Shown in pieces: positions 8,140-17,209 of a stretch of DNA of 64,000 nt. Below the pieces are notes generated by a model that did not search any database, was not told where the DNA came from, and saw only the letters and a list, made by a program, of their open reading frames with translations. The DNA is from Novosphingobium guangzhouense (lineage in GTDB: Bacteria; Pseudomonadota; Alphaproteobacteria; Sphingomonadales; Sphingomonadaceae). How positions within the stretch are numbered: the stretch's first letter is position 1; each line of letters opens with the position of its first letter. The DNA is taken from assembly GCF_002896965.1 (NCBI RefSeq), contig NZ_LYMM01000001.1:1-64000 (forward strand), given 5' to 3'. Position numbers and translations under genes: made by a program.

Positions 8140-10668
8140 ATGAAGAACTACGCCATCATGCGCGCGGCGAGCATCATCGCCCTTGCTCATGCCTACTCCG
8201 GGACAGCGCTTGCGCAGGAGCGCGGCTCTGCGCCGCGCACGGAGGAAGGCGGCCAACTGACCGAGATTACCGTCACCGCCCGCCGTCGTGAAGAAACGCT
8301 GCAGTCGGTGCCGTTGACGGTGCAGGCTTTCAGCTCCGATGCGATCGAAAGCAAGGGCATCCGCGACATGGCCGACGTCGTGAAGCAGACGCCCGGGATC
8401 TTCATGGACAAGGGCTTTGTCCAGCAGGACGTGCGCCCTAACATCCGCGGTCTTCCCGCCACGCGTGGCCGTCCTCCCGTGGGTATCCTGCTGGACGGGA
8501 TCGACATCTCATCGGAATCCATCGCGTCTGCTGGCGGCGGCAACCTTGCCAACATGAAGCTTGTCGACCTTGAGCGGATCGAGGTGGTGAAAGGTCCGCA
8601 ATCCGCCCTGTATGGTCGCGTGGCGTTCGGCGGGGCGATCAACTATATCAGCAAGGAACCGACGAGCGACCGGGTGGAAGGTTACGTCAGCGGCGAAGTT
8701 GCGACTTACAGCCAGGCCGAATTGAGAGGCGCGATCAATCTGCCGGCAACAGATACGCTCTCGTTCCGCTTCAACGGGGCCTATTCGTACTTCGACGGTT
8801 TCTATGACAACGACGTCACCGGAAAGCGCATCGGCGGCTTCGAATCCAAGGGCGGCGCGGTGGCGGCCAAGTTCCAGCCTTCCAGCGACGTCAAGCTTGT
8901 CGCGCGGGCCAGCTATTCGGACGACACGTATGAAGTGCGCCCGCAATACTACATCGGCGGCGCGCCCGAGGTGGACATGCGCGAGGCTATCCCTCTGCCC
9001 TCGGACGTGGCCGGGCAGCAGGTCGGGGTCATCGGAGCACCACAAACCACGCTGGGTTCGGTCGGCTACGTCGCGCAGCGCGGGAAGATCGGCAAGGGTA
9101 TAGGGCGCGTGATGCTGTCGGCCGATCCGGCGACGGGAGAAGACTTTCCCGGCACGCATGTGAAGACTTTCCTATCCAGCCTGCGCGGCGAATTTTCCGT
9201 CAGCGACAGCATCGTGGTGTCCACCTGGACCGGCTTTGCCCGGTCACGTTCGCGCCAGCGGCAGGATGCGGACTTCTTCGGCCGCCCGCTGACATCCTAT
9301 ACACAAGCTGGCGTGACCCAGCTTGCCGAAGTTCCCGAAGGCGGCATCGCGACGGGCTTCTTCTTCTTCGACGCGGCGACCCTGACCAAGCAGTTCAGCC
9401 AGGAAGTGCGCATCGGCGATCAGGCCAGCAGCGGCTTTCGCTGGGCCGTTGGCGGGCTTTACTGGTGGGAAGACGTGACGCAGCAACTTGGCAGCATTTC
9501 AAATGCGGGCTTCAGCGTGGATGGCCAACCGGTGAACATCTACTCCAACCTGGCGCTACTGGGCGGCTATGGCCCGGCGCAGGATCAGGGGCGCACGACC
9601 AAGCATTATTCCGCCTATGCTCTCGCTGAATATGACCTGACAGATCAGCTGACGATCTCGGCTGAAGGGCGCTATGGCAAGGAAAAGTACGATTACCTCT
9701 TCGCGCGCAGCATAGGTATTTCCACCACGGCGGTGGACGGGGTCTACCCCTTCACGCTGACCGGCAGCGTGTTCGAGGCGAGCACGTCCACCAATTACTT
9801 CGCGCCGAAGGTGGGGCTGACCTACAAAGTTAACCCGGACCTCATGTTTTATGGCTCGTTCTCGCGCGGGATTAAGCCGGCGGGCATGTCTCAGGTCCAG
9901 ACGCCGAACCCCGATGACGCGGCATTCGGCACCGAAAAACTCAACAACTACGAGATCGGCTTCAAGTCCAGCCTGTTCAACAGGCGCCTGCGGTTCAACG
10001 CCTCGATCTTCCGCATGGACTACAAGGACAAGCAGGAATCGACGTTGGTTCCGGTGCCTTACAGCGTGAACCCGCAAGGCAACGTCAGCCTTGTTCAGAA
10101 CGTCGGCGGCGCGCGGATCGATGGCGCAGAAGTGGAACTGGCGGGCGTGATCGCGCCGGGCCTGACTTTCTCGGTCGGCTACACCTATCTTGATGCACGT
10201 TATACCGACTACGATTTACCTTCGACCAGTCCGATCACCATCGCCCTTGCCGGTGGTTGCACGATCCGTACCGAGGGCAATCTCAAGGGCTGCTTCGTCA
10301 ATCTGGACGGCAATCGCCTGGAGGCATCGGCGCGCCATTCTGCGGTCGGCAGCCTGAACTATCGCACGCCGCTTACGGGGGATCTCGACCTGCTGCTGCA
10401 AAGCGATATCCAGTATCGCAGCCGCCGCTATCAGGACAACACCAATAGCTACTGGTACGCGCCTTATGCCAACGTCGATCTGCGGGCAGGGGTGGAGAAC
10501 GATCGCTATTCGATCATCTTCTTCGTGACCAACCTGTTCGACAATCGCTCAATCCAGTCGGCGCAATCGGGCGGCGATACGCAGGCGCTTCCTTCCGGCG
10601 GGCTTGCGATGGCGGCATTCGCGGCGGACAAACGACAGTTCGGCCTGCGCGGCCGCTTCAACTTCTGA
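8140..10668 (+). CDS. TonB-dependent outer-membrane receptor
   Basis: 842 residues. It has a signal peptide ending near ALAQE, a TonB box-like ITVTARRREETLQSVPL stretch and an N-terminal plug with IRGLPATRGRP, VVKGPQSALYGR and GGAINYISKEP. A long beta-barrel follows, ending in aromatic-terminated FGLRGRFNF. A purine-rich AAAAGGGGG (8122-8130) precedes the ATG. It imports an unknown substrate across the outer membrane. It is flanked by two paralogous SnoaL-like proteins and MFS carriers, so the cargo is likely the compound handled by this island. The barrel gives no metal-siderophore signature that I can recognise. Confidence 0.92.
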   Translation: MKNYAIMRAASIIALAHAYSGTALAQERGSAPRTEEGGQLTEITVTARRREETLQSVPLTVQAFSSDAIESKGIRDMADVVKQTPGIFMDKGFVQQDVRPNIRGLPATRGRPPVGILLDGIDISSESIASAGGGNLANMKLVDLERIEVVKGPQSALYGRVAFGGAINYISKEPTSDRVEGYVSGEVATYSQAELRGAINLPATDTLSFRFNGAYSYFDGFYDNDVTGKRIGGFESKGGAVAAKFQPSSDVKLVARASYSDDTYEVRPQYYIGGAPEVDMREAIPLPSDVAGQQVGVIGAPQTTLGSVGYVAQRGKIGKGIGRVMLSADPATGEDFPGTHVKTFLSSLRGEFSVSDSIVVSTWTGFARSRSRQRQDADFFGRPLTSYTQAGVTQLAEVPEGGIATGFFFFDAATLTKQFSQEVRIGDQASSGFRWAVGGLYWWEDVTQQLGSISNAGFSVDGQPVNIYSNLALLGGYGPAQDQGRTTKHYSAYALAEYDLTDQLTISAEGRYGKEKYDYLFARSIGISTTAVDGVYPFTLTGSVFEASTSTNYFAPKVGLTYKVNPDLMFYGSFSRGIKPAGMSQVQTPNPDDAAFGTEKLNNYEIGFKSSLFNRRLRFNASIFRMDYKDKQESTLVPVPYSVNPQGNVSLVQNVGGARIDGAEVELAGVIAPGLTFSVGYTYLDARYTDYDLPSTSPITIALAGGCTIRTEGNLKGCFVNLDGNRLEASARHSAVGSLNYRTPLTGDLDLLLQSDIQYRSRRYQDNTNSYWYAPYANVDLRAGVENDRYSIIFFVTNLFDNRSIQSAQSGGDTQALPSGGLAMAAFAADKRQFGLRGRFNF

Positions 10669-10679
10669 TCATGAGGAAA

Positions 10680-10701
10680 GCCCCGGACATGCGTCCGGGG
10701 C
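10680..10701. terminator. Bidirectional hairpin terminator
   Basis: GCCCCGGAC-ATGC-GTCCGGGGC, a perfect 9-bp stem with a 4-nt loop. It lies between the convergent TBDT and SnoaL-like genes. Confidence 0.75.
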
Positions 10702-10721
10702 CGCTTTGGCGATGGTGGTTT

Positions 10722-11201
10722 TCAGCGGGCCGCCGTGCCGGGTGTGATGCGCGCCATGCCCGCGAAGACGTGCCACTTTCCGTCTTCACGCAGCCAGGTG
10801 TGGGTGGTGTCGAAGTGATCGTCGCACGGCGTACCGTCCGCCCGGCGCGTGCGGTGGGTGTTGTAATAAATGACGGCGGTGTTCCCGTTCATGGAAAAAT
10901 CCACGAAGGTCATTTCCAGCTTTTCCTGCGAGGTATGGGTGCTTGCAGCGCTTGCCTTGAGGGTCGTGGTGCCGAGCGGTTTGGTTGAGACGGGCGGCCA
11001 GGCAAGATAGCCCTTCGCAAGATTGTCTGCATAGCTGCTGAGGTCGCCCCTGGCGCGCCCCGCATAGATGGCGCGTTCCAGCGCCCAGATCTCGGTCCGG
11101 GCGGCTTCGATCTCGGCTACGCTTTGTGCGTTCAGGGTGGTTGGGGCGATCCCCGTAACAAGGCCCGCGCTAAGGGCCAACCCGATCATCGTGCGCTTCA
11201 T
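10722..11201 (-). CDS. Secreted SnoaL-like / NTF2-fold protein (paralog)
   Basis: 159 residues with a signal peptide (IGLALSAGLVTGIAPTTLNAQ). It is a paralog of the protein at 7396-7881: WALERAIYAGRARG, DFSMNGNTAVIYYNTHRTRRADGT and REDGKWHVFAGMAR align over the whole length. It is transcribed toward the TBDT and probably expressed on its own. Function is unknown; periplasmic location is inferred from the signal peptide. Confidence 0.75.
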   Translation of the reverse strand: MKRTMIGLALSAGLVTGIAPTTLNAQSVAEIEAARTEIWALERAIYAGRARGDLSSYADNLAKGYLAWPPVSTKPLGTTTLKASAASTHTSQEKLEMTFVDFSMNGNTAVIYYNTHRTRRADGTPCDDHFDTTHTWLREDGKWHVFAGMARITPGTAAR

Positions 11202-11428
11202 GAAGCTTTCGTCCTTCCGAATGGTACGGGCCAGATGGTAGCGGCTGGCCTGCCCCCGATCGTGGAGCGACGCAGAGCGGCGCGAAACCGCGCGCTGAAA
11301 CCTCTCTCATCAGCCGAAAGAATGCAGACGGATTTCACCTGACGAAAACCGCATGCCCTGACCGGCGACGGAGGGAGGGAGGCCATTGTATCCCTGGGTC
11401 CTGTCTTACCAGCGATGGAGCCGGGGTC

Positions 11429-12544
11429 ATGGCCATGCAGATCAACACCACGTCGAACCCGAATTCCAGCAATATCCTGCAGCGCAGCAGGGCCGGTCTG
11501 GATGTGCTGGGCGCGATGCTGAAATATTCCTCCACCAGCCTGAGGTCCGTCGCGCGCGAAGATTTCCTTGCGACCGAACAGGGCGCAAAGCTGGCCCGTG
11601 AGCACGCCGAGGGCAATTCTTCGGCTGACGATATCGCCGAACGTGTCGACGCTGCGATCGATCTTGCCGCCAGCCTGCCGATCCATCGGATCGAACGCTT
11701 CGTCCAGCGCTATGTCGCCGAAGAGATGATGAGCCGCAATGTCGTTTCGGTAGAGGAAATGCGCGACTATCACATGATGCAGGATGCCACGCCGGTGCAG
11801 GGCGCGGGCGGAACGCTGGAACTCGACCCCGCGGCGCCGCTGCCTGCCTATTACGAAGGCGTCCACTACCACCTCTCGCCCCATGGTACTGACGATTATG
11901 ATCTAGGCGGCAAGGGATCAGGGATCGGTCGGGTGTTTCGCTATGGCGGCTTTGCAGCTGTCCCACCCGGTTCGAACATTGGCGCGCAGCGGGTGAATGT
12001 GGTGCAGCAATTCCGGCAGAGCGACTTGAAGCGCATCCTTGAAATCGGGTGCGGCGGGATCTTCACGCTCATGTCGATCAATCGCGTGTTTCCCAAGGCC
12101 GAACTGATTGGTTGCGACCTTAACGGGCAAGGTCTTGTCGAAGGCTTCCGGATGGCGGAGCGCGTCGGTTTGAAGGTGACGCTGCGCCAATGTGATGCGC
12201 GCGATACCGGCGAGGCGGACGGCAGCATCGACGGCGTGTTCAGCTACGCGCTCCATCACGAGGCGCCGGTAGAGGTCAACCGCGAGATATTCCGCGAAGT
12301 GTTCCGGATACTGCGATCGGGCGGGGAAATCGTCATCTCTGATCCTCCGCCGTTCCGTGCGGTCGATATCTTCGATGCGGTCTTGCTGGAGTGGGACAAC
12401 GATCACCGGGAAGAGCCGTATTTCCGCGAGACGTGCCTGGCGAATTGGGAAGACGAACTGCGCGCGATCGGTTTCGTCGATGTCGAAGGCTATGCGCTGG
12501 GGGACCACGGCTATCCCTGGGTGACCCGCGCCGTGAAGCCCTGA
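11429..12544 (+). CDS. Class I SAM-dependent methyltransferase with N-terminal helical domain (copy 1)
   Basis: 371 residues. Residues about 1-135 are a helical extension. A signature AYYEGVHYH lies at about 140-148. A Rossmann methyltransferase domain follows with motif I ILEIGCGGI (203-211), the acidic ribose-binding D230 (LIGCD) and an ILRSGGEIVISD segment. It is homologous along its length to the protein at 15981-17042, which has SYWQGVNFH in the same place. Each copy is linked to a small helical protein and an MFS carrier. The acceptor substrate is unknown. GGAG 8 bp upstream supports the ATG at 11429; an in-frame ATG at 11435 is also possible. Confidence 0.8.
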   Translation: MAMQINTTSNPNSSNILQRSRAGLDVLGAMLKYSSTSLRSVAREDFLATEQGAKLAREHAEGNSSADDIAERVDAAIDLAASLPIHRIERFVQRYVAEEMMSRNVVSVEEMRDYHMMQDATPVQGAGGTLELDPAAPLPAYYEGVHYHLSPHGTDDYDLGGKGSGIGRVFRYGGFAAVPPGSNIGAQRVNVVQQFRQSDLKRILEIGCGGIFTLMSINRVFPKAELIGCDLNGQGLVEGFRMAERVGLKVTLRQCDARDTGEADGSIDGVFSYALHHEAPVEVNREIFREVFRILRSGGEIVISDPPPFRAVDIFDAVLLEWDNDHREEPYFRETCLANWEDELRAIGFVDVEGYALGDHGYPWVTRAVKP

Positions 12545-12550
12545 CAGCTG

Positions 12551-12590
12551 CAAAAAAAGAGGGCGCCGTTACGGTCAGCCCTCCCTTTTT
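12551..12590. terminator. Bidirectional terminator with A and T tracts
   Basis: An A7 run, then GAGGGC (12559-12564) pairing with GCCCTC (12578-12583), then CCTTTTT. This is a classic rho-independent shape in both directions between convergent genes. Confidence 0.8.
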
Positions 12591-12595
12591 GTCCG

Positions 12596-12895
12596 TCACG
12601 CAGGCCGGGAATATCCCGCCCGTGCAAGCATCTGATCCACATGCCGTTCGCGCGCGCCCAGCGAGGCACCAAGGACGGAGCCGACCATCTGATCGCGCAG
12701 CGCTTCCACCTTTTCGGCCTGTTCCGGGGCCCAGTCGAACCCGTCGATCGTTGCGCTGTCGAGGATGCCCTGACGGGCCAGCAGTTCCTCCATCACCATC
12801 ATCCGGTCACGCATGATCCATAGCTCGGACAGCAGGCTTGTGACCATTCGGCCAAGATCGTCGACGTTGGTTTCATCAAGATAGACGTTCGCCAT
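12596..12895 (-). CDS. Small helical protein, methyltransferase-module partner (copy 1)
   Basis: 99 residues, mostly predicted helix, with no signal peptide. The core SLLSELWIMRDRMMVMEELLARQGI aligns with the 95-residue protein at 15697-15984, where the same place reads SLIALTREVWVLADRIAVTEEILARRGM. It is the last gene of a minus-strand pair with the GPH-type carrier. It is convergent with methyltransferase copy 1. Family unrecognised; heptad-like leucine spacing suggests a coiled-coil or subunit-type partner. Confidence 0.7.
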   Translation of the reverse strand: MANVYLDETNVDDLGRMVTSLLSELWIMRDRMMVMEELLARQGILDSATIDGFDWAPEQAEKVEALRDQMVGSVLGASLGARERHVDQMLARAGYSRPA

Positions 12896-12932
12896 CGGGC
12901 GGCTTCCTTCATTTCGAAATGGAAAGGACGGG

Positions 12933-14375
12933 TCAACGTGCGGCGCGCTGCATCAGGCGGCGTTCGATGATCGCATGACGGCGGCGGTCGATCGGAAAAT
13001 TCCAGATGATCAGACCCCCGCCGATCTTCAGGATCGCAGGCACCACGGCGACCGTGAACAGGATACCGAAAGCGGCGGTTCCCGTATTCACCGCGCCTGC
13101 CGAGGCGTCGTACCCGAAGGCGCTGAGTAGCAGGAATGCCGTCCCAGCACCGATGGCGGTCGCGATCTTGCTGGTCAGCATGTAGAAGGCATAATAGCTG
13201 CCGGTGCGCTGTTCGTGGGTGCGCAGACGTCCATAATCGACCACGTCGGCCAGGATCGCCGGGCTCAGGACCATGATCGCGCTTGCTCCCATGCCGATGA
13301 AGAACACGATCACCATGCTGACCGAAACGATGAACTCCTGCGTCAGCGTGTCGGGATCGAGGAACCAGTAGCCCTGCGTAGCAAGGCTGACGATGGTGAC
13401 CGACACCACGTAAGCGCGGTGCTTGCCGATGCGGCGCGCCATCCATGTCCACAGAGGCGTGGTGCAGGCCATGGTGATCGCGAACACCGTCATCAGATAG
13501 GGATACCATGAGCCCAGCCGCAGGTAGCCGTCATAGAACGTGAACATGATCTGCAGCGTGCCAAGCCCCATTCCGCCAAGGCAGAAGGCGGCAAGGTAGA
13601 GCCAAAGCGGCCGGTTCCCGCGCACGCTGCGAAGAAACGTCCAGAACCGGGGCCGCTCTACCGGCGGAGCCGTCCCCTGTGGAGCCCGCGCCAGACTGAT
13701 CGCGGTCGTCAGCGGGATCACGATCACCGCGACGACGAAGAAGTACCCCAGAACCGGAATGGAATAGGCAGACGTGGCCACAAGTCCCGCCCATGCCAGA
13801 ATGATAGGCAGCGCGTCGTTGCACAGGTTCCCGATCTGGCTGACCAGCCCGCGCATCCCGGTGATGCGAGACCGGGTGTCGTAATTGCTCGACAGTTCCG
13901 CGCCCCAGGACGTGTAGTTGATATCGCCAAGGGTGTAGGCAAAGTCGTAGAGGATCTTCCATCCGACAAGGTAGGCAAGGCTGGCCATCGGCGGTGGTCG
14001 CAGCAGGAAGAACGCGGCGACGAGGATCAGCGCTGCGCCTATGGCGATAGCCGGTTTTCGCGCGCCCCAGCGCGTCCGTGTGCGGTCTGAGATGAAGCCG
14101 ATGACCTGATCGGTAAAGGCGTTGACGATCCGCAGCACCACCAGCGCAGTGCCAAGGGCGGCAAGGCTGATGCCGAATTCCTTGGCGTAGATCTGCGGGA
14201 CATATAGCGTCATCGGGTTCAGCAACAGGCCGGGGCCGAACGCCGCAAGGCCGTAAGCGACGAGATCGGCCTGGCTGAGCTCACGCGGTGCGCCGCCTTC
14301 TCGGCGCGGCGCGCGGATATCCGGCTCGGCGGGAGGCTGCGTCACCTCAAGCACCAGTTCCGCCGCTTCGCTCAT
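12933..14375 (-). CDS. MFS transporter of the GPH (MelB-like) cation symporter family
   Basis: About 480 residues and 12 predicted membrane spans. LADVVDYGRLRTHEQRTGSYYAFYMLTSKIA is the characteristic GPH loop before helix 10. RTRTRWGARKP resembles the DRTRSRWGRRRP motif of the family. GGAG 6 bp before the ATG at 14375 favours that start over the ATG at 14387. Classical members import glycosides or hexuronides with Na+ or H+, but sphingomonad members also carry non-sugars. It is followed by the small helical protein 37 bp downstream. Confidence 0.85.
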   Translation of the reverse strand: MSEAAELVLEVTQPPAEPDIRAPRREGGAPRELSQADLVAYGLAAFGPGLLLNPMTLYVPQIYAKEFGISLAALGTALVVLRIVNAFTDQVIGFISDRTRTRWGARKPAIAIGAALILVAAFFLLRPPPMASLAYLVGWKILYDFAYTLGDINYTSWGAELSSNYDTRSRITGMRGLVSQIGNLCNDALPIILAWAGLVATSAYSIPVLGYFFVVAVIVIPLTTAISLARAPQGTAPPVERPRFWTFLRSVRGNRPLWLYLAAFCLGGMGLGTLQIMFTFYDGYLRLGSWYPYLMTVFAITMACTTPLWTWMARRIGKHRAYVVSVTIVSLATQGYWFLDPDTLTQEFIVSVSMVIVFFIGMGASAIMVLSPAILADVVDYGRLRTHEQRTGSYYAFYMLTSKIATAIGAGTAFLLLSAFGYDASAGAVNTGTAAFGILFTVAVVPAILKIGGGLIIWNFPIDRRRHAIIERRLMQRAAR

Positions 14376-14474
14376 TGCCGTCTCCATCGATCAGGCGGCA
14401 ATTAGGCGGTCGATTGGCGACGAAGTCGAATGGCGTTCGACGGTCTTTTCACCTGCCGAAATAGCAGGCAGATG

Positions 14475-15725
14475 TCAGGCCGTGCGCTGCGTGGCGACGA
14501 CCGGGAACACGCAGGCCGCAACCAGCGTGCCCGCGAAGATTGCAGCGCCCCATAGCAGCGGGGCGGCTGGTCCCTGCAGATCGTAGAGCGGTCCGGCCAT
14601 CAGGGGGCCGAATACCCGGCCCAGCGAATTGGCTGCCTGCACAAGACCAAGCCCCATCCCTTGCGCTGCGGCAGGGGTGGCGTGCGAGGTCAGCCCGGAG
14701 AGCGCGGGGTTGAGCAATCCGAAGCCCAGCGATGTCCCGGTCAGTCCGATCGCGGCGATGAAGACGTCATGCGCGCATCCCAGCACAAGCATTCCAGCTC
14801 CGATCGTGGCGAGCGCGACCAGCATCGTCCCGCGATCACCAAGGCGGCGTGAGCAGGGGCCGGTCAGGGTAAGCTGGGTGATCGTGGTGACCACGCCCAT
14901 ACCTGCGAACATGAGGCCGATGCGCAAGGGGTCCAGCCCCAGCACGTCATCGGCGAAAAGGCCCAGTATCGCTTCCAGTTTCGAAAAGGCTGCGGACGCC
15001 AGCAGGGAGATGAACGCCAGCGTGGCGAATGCCGGCAAGCGAAGCAGGGCAATGCTGCCGATTGCGGCTGGGGCGGAAACGGGATCGTGCTTCGTGCCGG
15101 TTTCGGGCAGCATGAACCATGTCATCGCAGCAGCGACCAGTCCCATCGCCGCGCCGACAAGCGAAACGAGGACAAAGGCGTGCTCCTGCCCGGTTACGCT
15201 GGACGCGAAGCCGCCGATGGCGGGGCCGAAGATGAACCCTAACGAGAAGCCCGAACTGACGATTCCCATATCCCGCGTTCGGGTTTCGCGCGTGGAGATA
15301 TCGGATGCGACGGCGAAGGTGATGGAGAAGCAGCCGTTTGTCAGCCCGCTGACGAAGCGTACAACGAGCAAAGATGCTGGGGTCGTCGCGTAGATGTGCA
15401 GGACATAGACCAGCGCGCCGATGGCCAATCCCGCGAACATCACGTTGCGCCGCCCGTAGCGGTCGGAGAGACGGCCCCAGATCGGGCTCGACAGGAAACC
15501 GCCGAAGGAAAAGGCGGCTACGGTGCCCGCGATCTCTATGCCGCTGGCTCCGATCTGCCGGCCGTACACGGCAAACACCGGAAACATCAGCCCGAACCCC
15601 GCCAGAGAGACGAAGTTGACAAGCGTGATGGTGAACAGGGCGCGGCCGCGCGATGCGGCGGTGAGGGTGCTTTCGGTCATGGGCTGGCTATGGGCGTCAG
15701 GCGGTTTCGATGCCGCTGAGTGCAT
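14475..15725 (-). CDS. MFS transporter, DHA1 (TetA-like) type
   Basis: About 400-416 residues, 12 spans. The motif A loop reads GRLSDRYGRRNVM, and GFSLGFIFGPAIGG is a motif C-like segment of drug:H+ antiporters. The start is uncertain. The ATG at 15725 overlaps the upstream small gene by 29 bp and is preceded by AGGTGGTGA. The ATG at 15680 lies after that gene's stop but lacks a good ribosome-binding site. It forms an operon with methyltransferase copy 2 and the small protein. A role in efflux of the methylated product is one inference; uptake is equally open. Confidence 0.83.
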   Translation of the reverse strand: MHSAASKPPDAHSQPMTESTLTAASRGRALFTITLVNFVSLAGFGLMFPVFAVYGRQIGASGIEIAGTVAAFSFGGFLSSPIWGRLSDRYGRRNVMFAGLAIGALVYVLHIYATTPASLLVVRFVSGLTNGCFSITFAVASDISTRETRTRDMGIVSSGFSLGFIFGPAIGGFASSVTGQEHAFVLVSLVGAAMGLVAAAMTWFMLPETGTKHDPVSAPAAIGSIALLRLPAFATLAFISLLASAAFSKLEAILGLFADDVLGLDPLRIGLMFAGMGVVTTITQLTLTGPCSRRLGDRGTMLVALATIGAGMLVLGCAHDVFIAAIGLTGTSLGFGLLNPALSGLTSHATPAAAQGMGLGLVQAANSLGRVFGPLMAGPLYDLQGPAAPLLWGAAIFAGTLVAACVFPVVATQRTA

Positions 15726-15984
15726 TCACCACCTGTGCGACAAGGCGCTCGCCCATCTGATTGAGCTTTGTCTGGAATTGGGCGTCGGGCTGGAAGGCGT
15801 CGATTTCGGCACGGATATCCATGCCGCGCCGGGCAAGGATTTCCTCGGTTACCGCTATCCGATCGGCCAGCACCCATACTTCGCGTGTCAGGGCGATGAG
15901 GCTGGCGGCAAGATGCCCGCTGTCCGCATCGGTCAGGGTGCGGCGATCGGGCTGGTTGTAGCTCTTGGGGTCGGGGTCGGTCAT
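15697..15984 (-). CDS. Small helical protein, methyltransferase-module partner (copy 2)
   Basis: 95 residues, helical, with charged ends. It is homologous to the small protein at 12596-12895 over its central 60 residues (E.W...DR..V.EE.LAR.G). Its ATG overlaps the stop of methyltransferase copy 2 (ATGA at 15984-15981), so the two are translationally coupled, consistent with a fixed-ratio complex. No known family recognised. Confidence 0.75.
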   Translation of the reverse strand: MTDPDPKSYNQPDRRTLTDADSGHLAASLIALTREVWVLADRIAVTEEILARRGMDIRAEIDAFQPDAQFQTKLNQMGERLVAQVVNALSGIETA

Positions 15985-17042
15985 AGCGGCTTTCGGCCCT
16001 GGACAACGTGAGGATAGGCGCGTGGACCAAGGCCAGCGGCGCTGACGTCGACGAAGCCTGCTTCGCGGGCGACTGTGGCAAGGTCCAGGCTGGCGGATTC
16101 ACGCCAGTAAGGTTCGCCGCCATAGCGGGCGCCGCTGTCGGCGCGCCAGACGCCCAGCCGGTCCATGTCGGCGTATCGGGTAACGTCGCTCATGATCATG
16201 TCCCCGCCCGGTTCAAGCACGCGGAACGCTTCGGCGAACACGCCGCGGATAGCGGCTGCGGGAAGTTCGTGCAGCAAGATGTAGGATGCCACAAGATCGA
16301 AGGAGCCATCGGCGAAGCCTGTTTGCTCTGCGGCGCGTTGATACAGGCGCCATGGCCAGCCATGTGCATTCGCCACCCGCTGTGCATGTTCGAGCGCGCG
16401 CAGCGAAAGGTCCACGCCGGTTATCTGTGCGGACGGGTAAGTTTCCTGAAGCGCGGCGGTGAAGTGGCCGGTCGATGCGCCCATGTCGAGAATGCGGGCA
16501 TAATCGTCGCGGGGCGGCATCGCCGCGATGGCGCGCCGTTGCAGGAAGATACCTCCGGGATACATCGCTTCCACCAGTCTCCGGTGGACGATCTCGCCAT
16601 GGATGTATCCTTGTTGCGGATGATCTTCCCATCCGCCGGCTGTGCGATGAAAATTTACACCCTGCCAGTAGGACGGGGCGCTATCTTCCGGTCCTGCGGG
16701 CTCCAGTGAGGCTGGGCCACCCGTCTGGTATCGGGCAATCGCAGGCTCAAGGTCGGGGAGCACTTCTTCGAAGGCTTCTCGGGCGATGAGGCCGTGCATG
16801 GTGGAATGCCATTCGCTGACGGCTTTCGACACGCGCCAGGCGCGGCTTGCGCCAAGGCTGGTTTCCATCCACGCGTCGCGCTCGTCCAGATCGTCCGGCA
16901 ACATCGCAGGATCGGGAACCACGCCGGCGATTTCCCGCTCAAGCTGAGCGCGCACGCCTTGCGCCCCCTTGCCGAAGTGCACAAGAAAATCGACCGAAGC
17001 GCGACCGCGCTGCCTGAGAACGGGGGTGAGCGGAGTGTTCAT
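15981..17042 (-). CDS. Class I SAM-dependent methyltransferase with N-terminal helical domain (copy 2)
   Basis: 353 residues. A helical N-terminal region (1-120) is followed by SYWQGVNFH at 124-132. The methyltransferase fold has motif I ILDMGASTG (184-192), acidic D211 (ITGVD) and VLEPGGDMIMSD. It shares layout and motifs with the 11429-12544 protein. It heads a minus-strand operon methyltransferase / small protein / MFS and is divergent from the lipoprotein at 17210. The absence of a DNA- or tRNA-binding motif and the transport context suggest a small-molecule acceptor. Confidence 0.82.
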   Translation of the reverse strand: MNTPLTPVLRQRGRASVDFLVHFGKGAQGVRAQLEREIAGVVPDPAMLPDDLDERDAWMETSLGASRAWRVSKAVSEWHSTMHGLIAREAFEEVLPDLEPAIARYQTGGPASLEPAGPEDSAPSYWQGVNFHRTAGGWEDHPQQGYIHGEIVHRRLVEAMYPGGIFLQRRAIAAMPPRDDYARILDMGASTGHFTAALQETYPSAQITGVDLSLRALEHAQRVANAHGWPWRLYQRAAEQTGFADGSFDLVASYILLHELPAAAIRGVFAEAFRVLEPGGDMIMSDVTRYADMDRLGVWRADSGARYGGEPYWRESASLDLATVAREAGFVDVSAAGLGPRAYPHVVQGRKPL

Positions 17043-17118
17043 GCGTCCTCGTCCCTGTGGTCTGGGTTTACGTTTCTTGTCTGGCCTGAAATGCCAAGCG
17101 TGGCGCGTGCAATGATCC

Positions 17119-17143
17119 TCTCTGTTCAGCAGATGAACAGAGA
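17119..17143. promoter_or_regulatory. Inverted repeat in divergent promoter region
   Basis: TCTCTGTTC-7 nt-GAACAGAGA, perfect 9-bp arms, in the 167-bp gap between divergent methyltransferase copy 2 and the serine-hydrolase lipoprotein. This is the placement expected for an operator; the binding protein is unknown. Confidence 0.5.
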
Positions 17144-17209
17144 CACTGTCCGCCGTTCGCAGGAACAGAGGATCGCGGCACTCTGCGGCTTCCGCATAGG
17201 GGACCTGCG

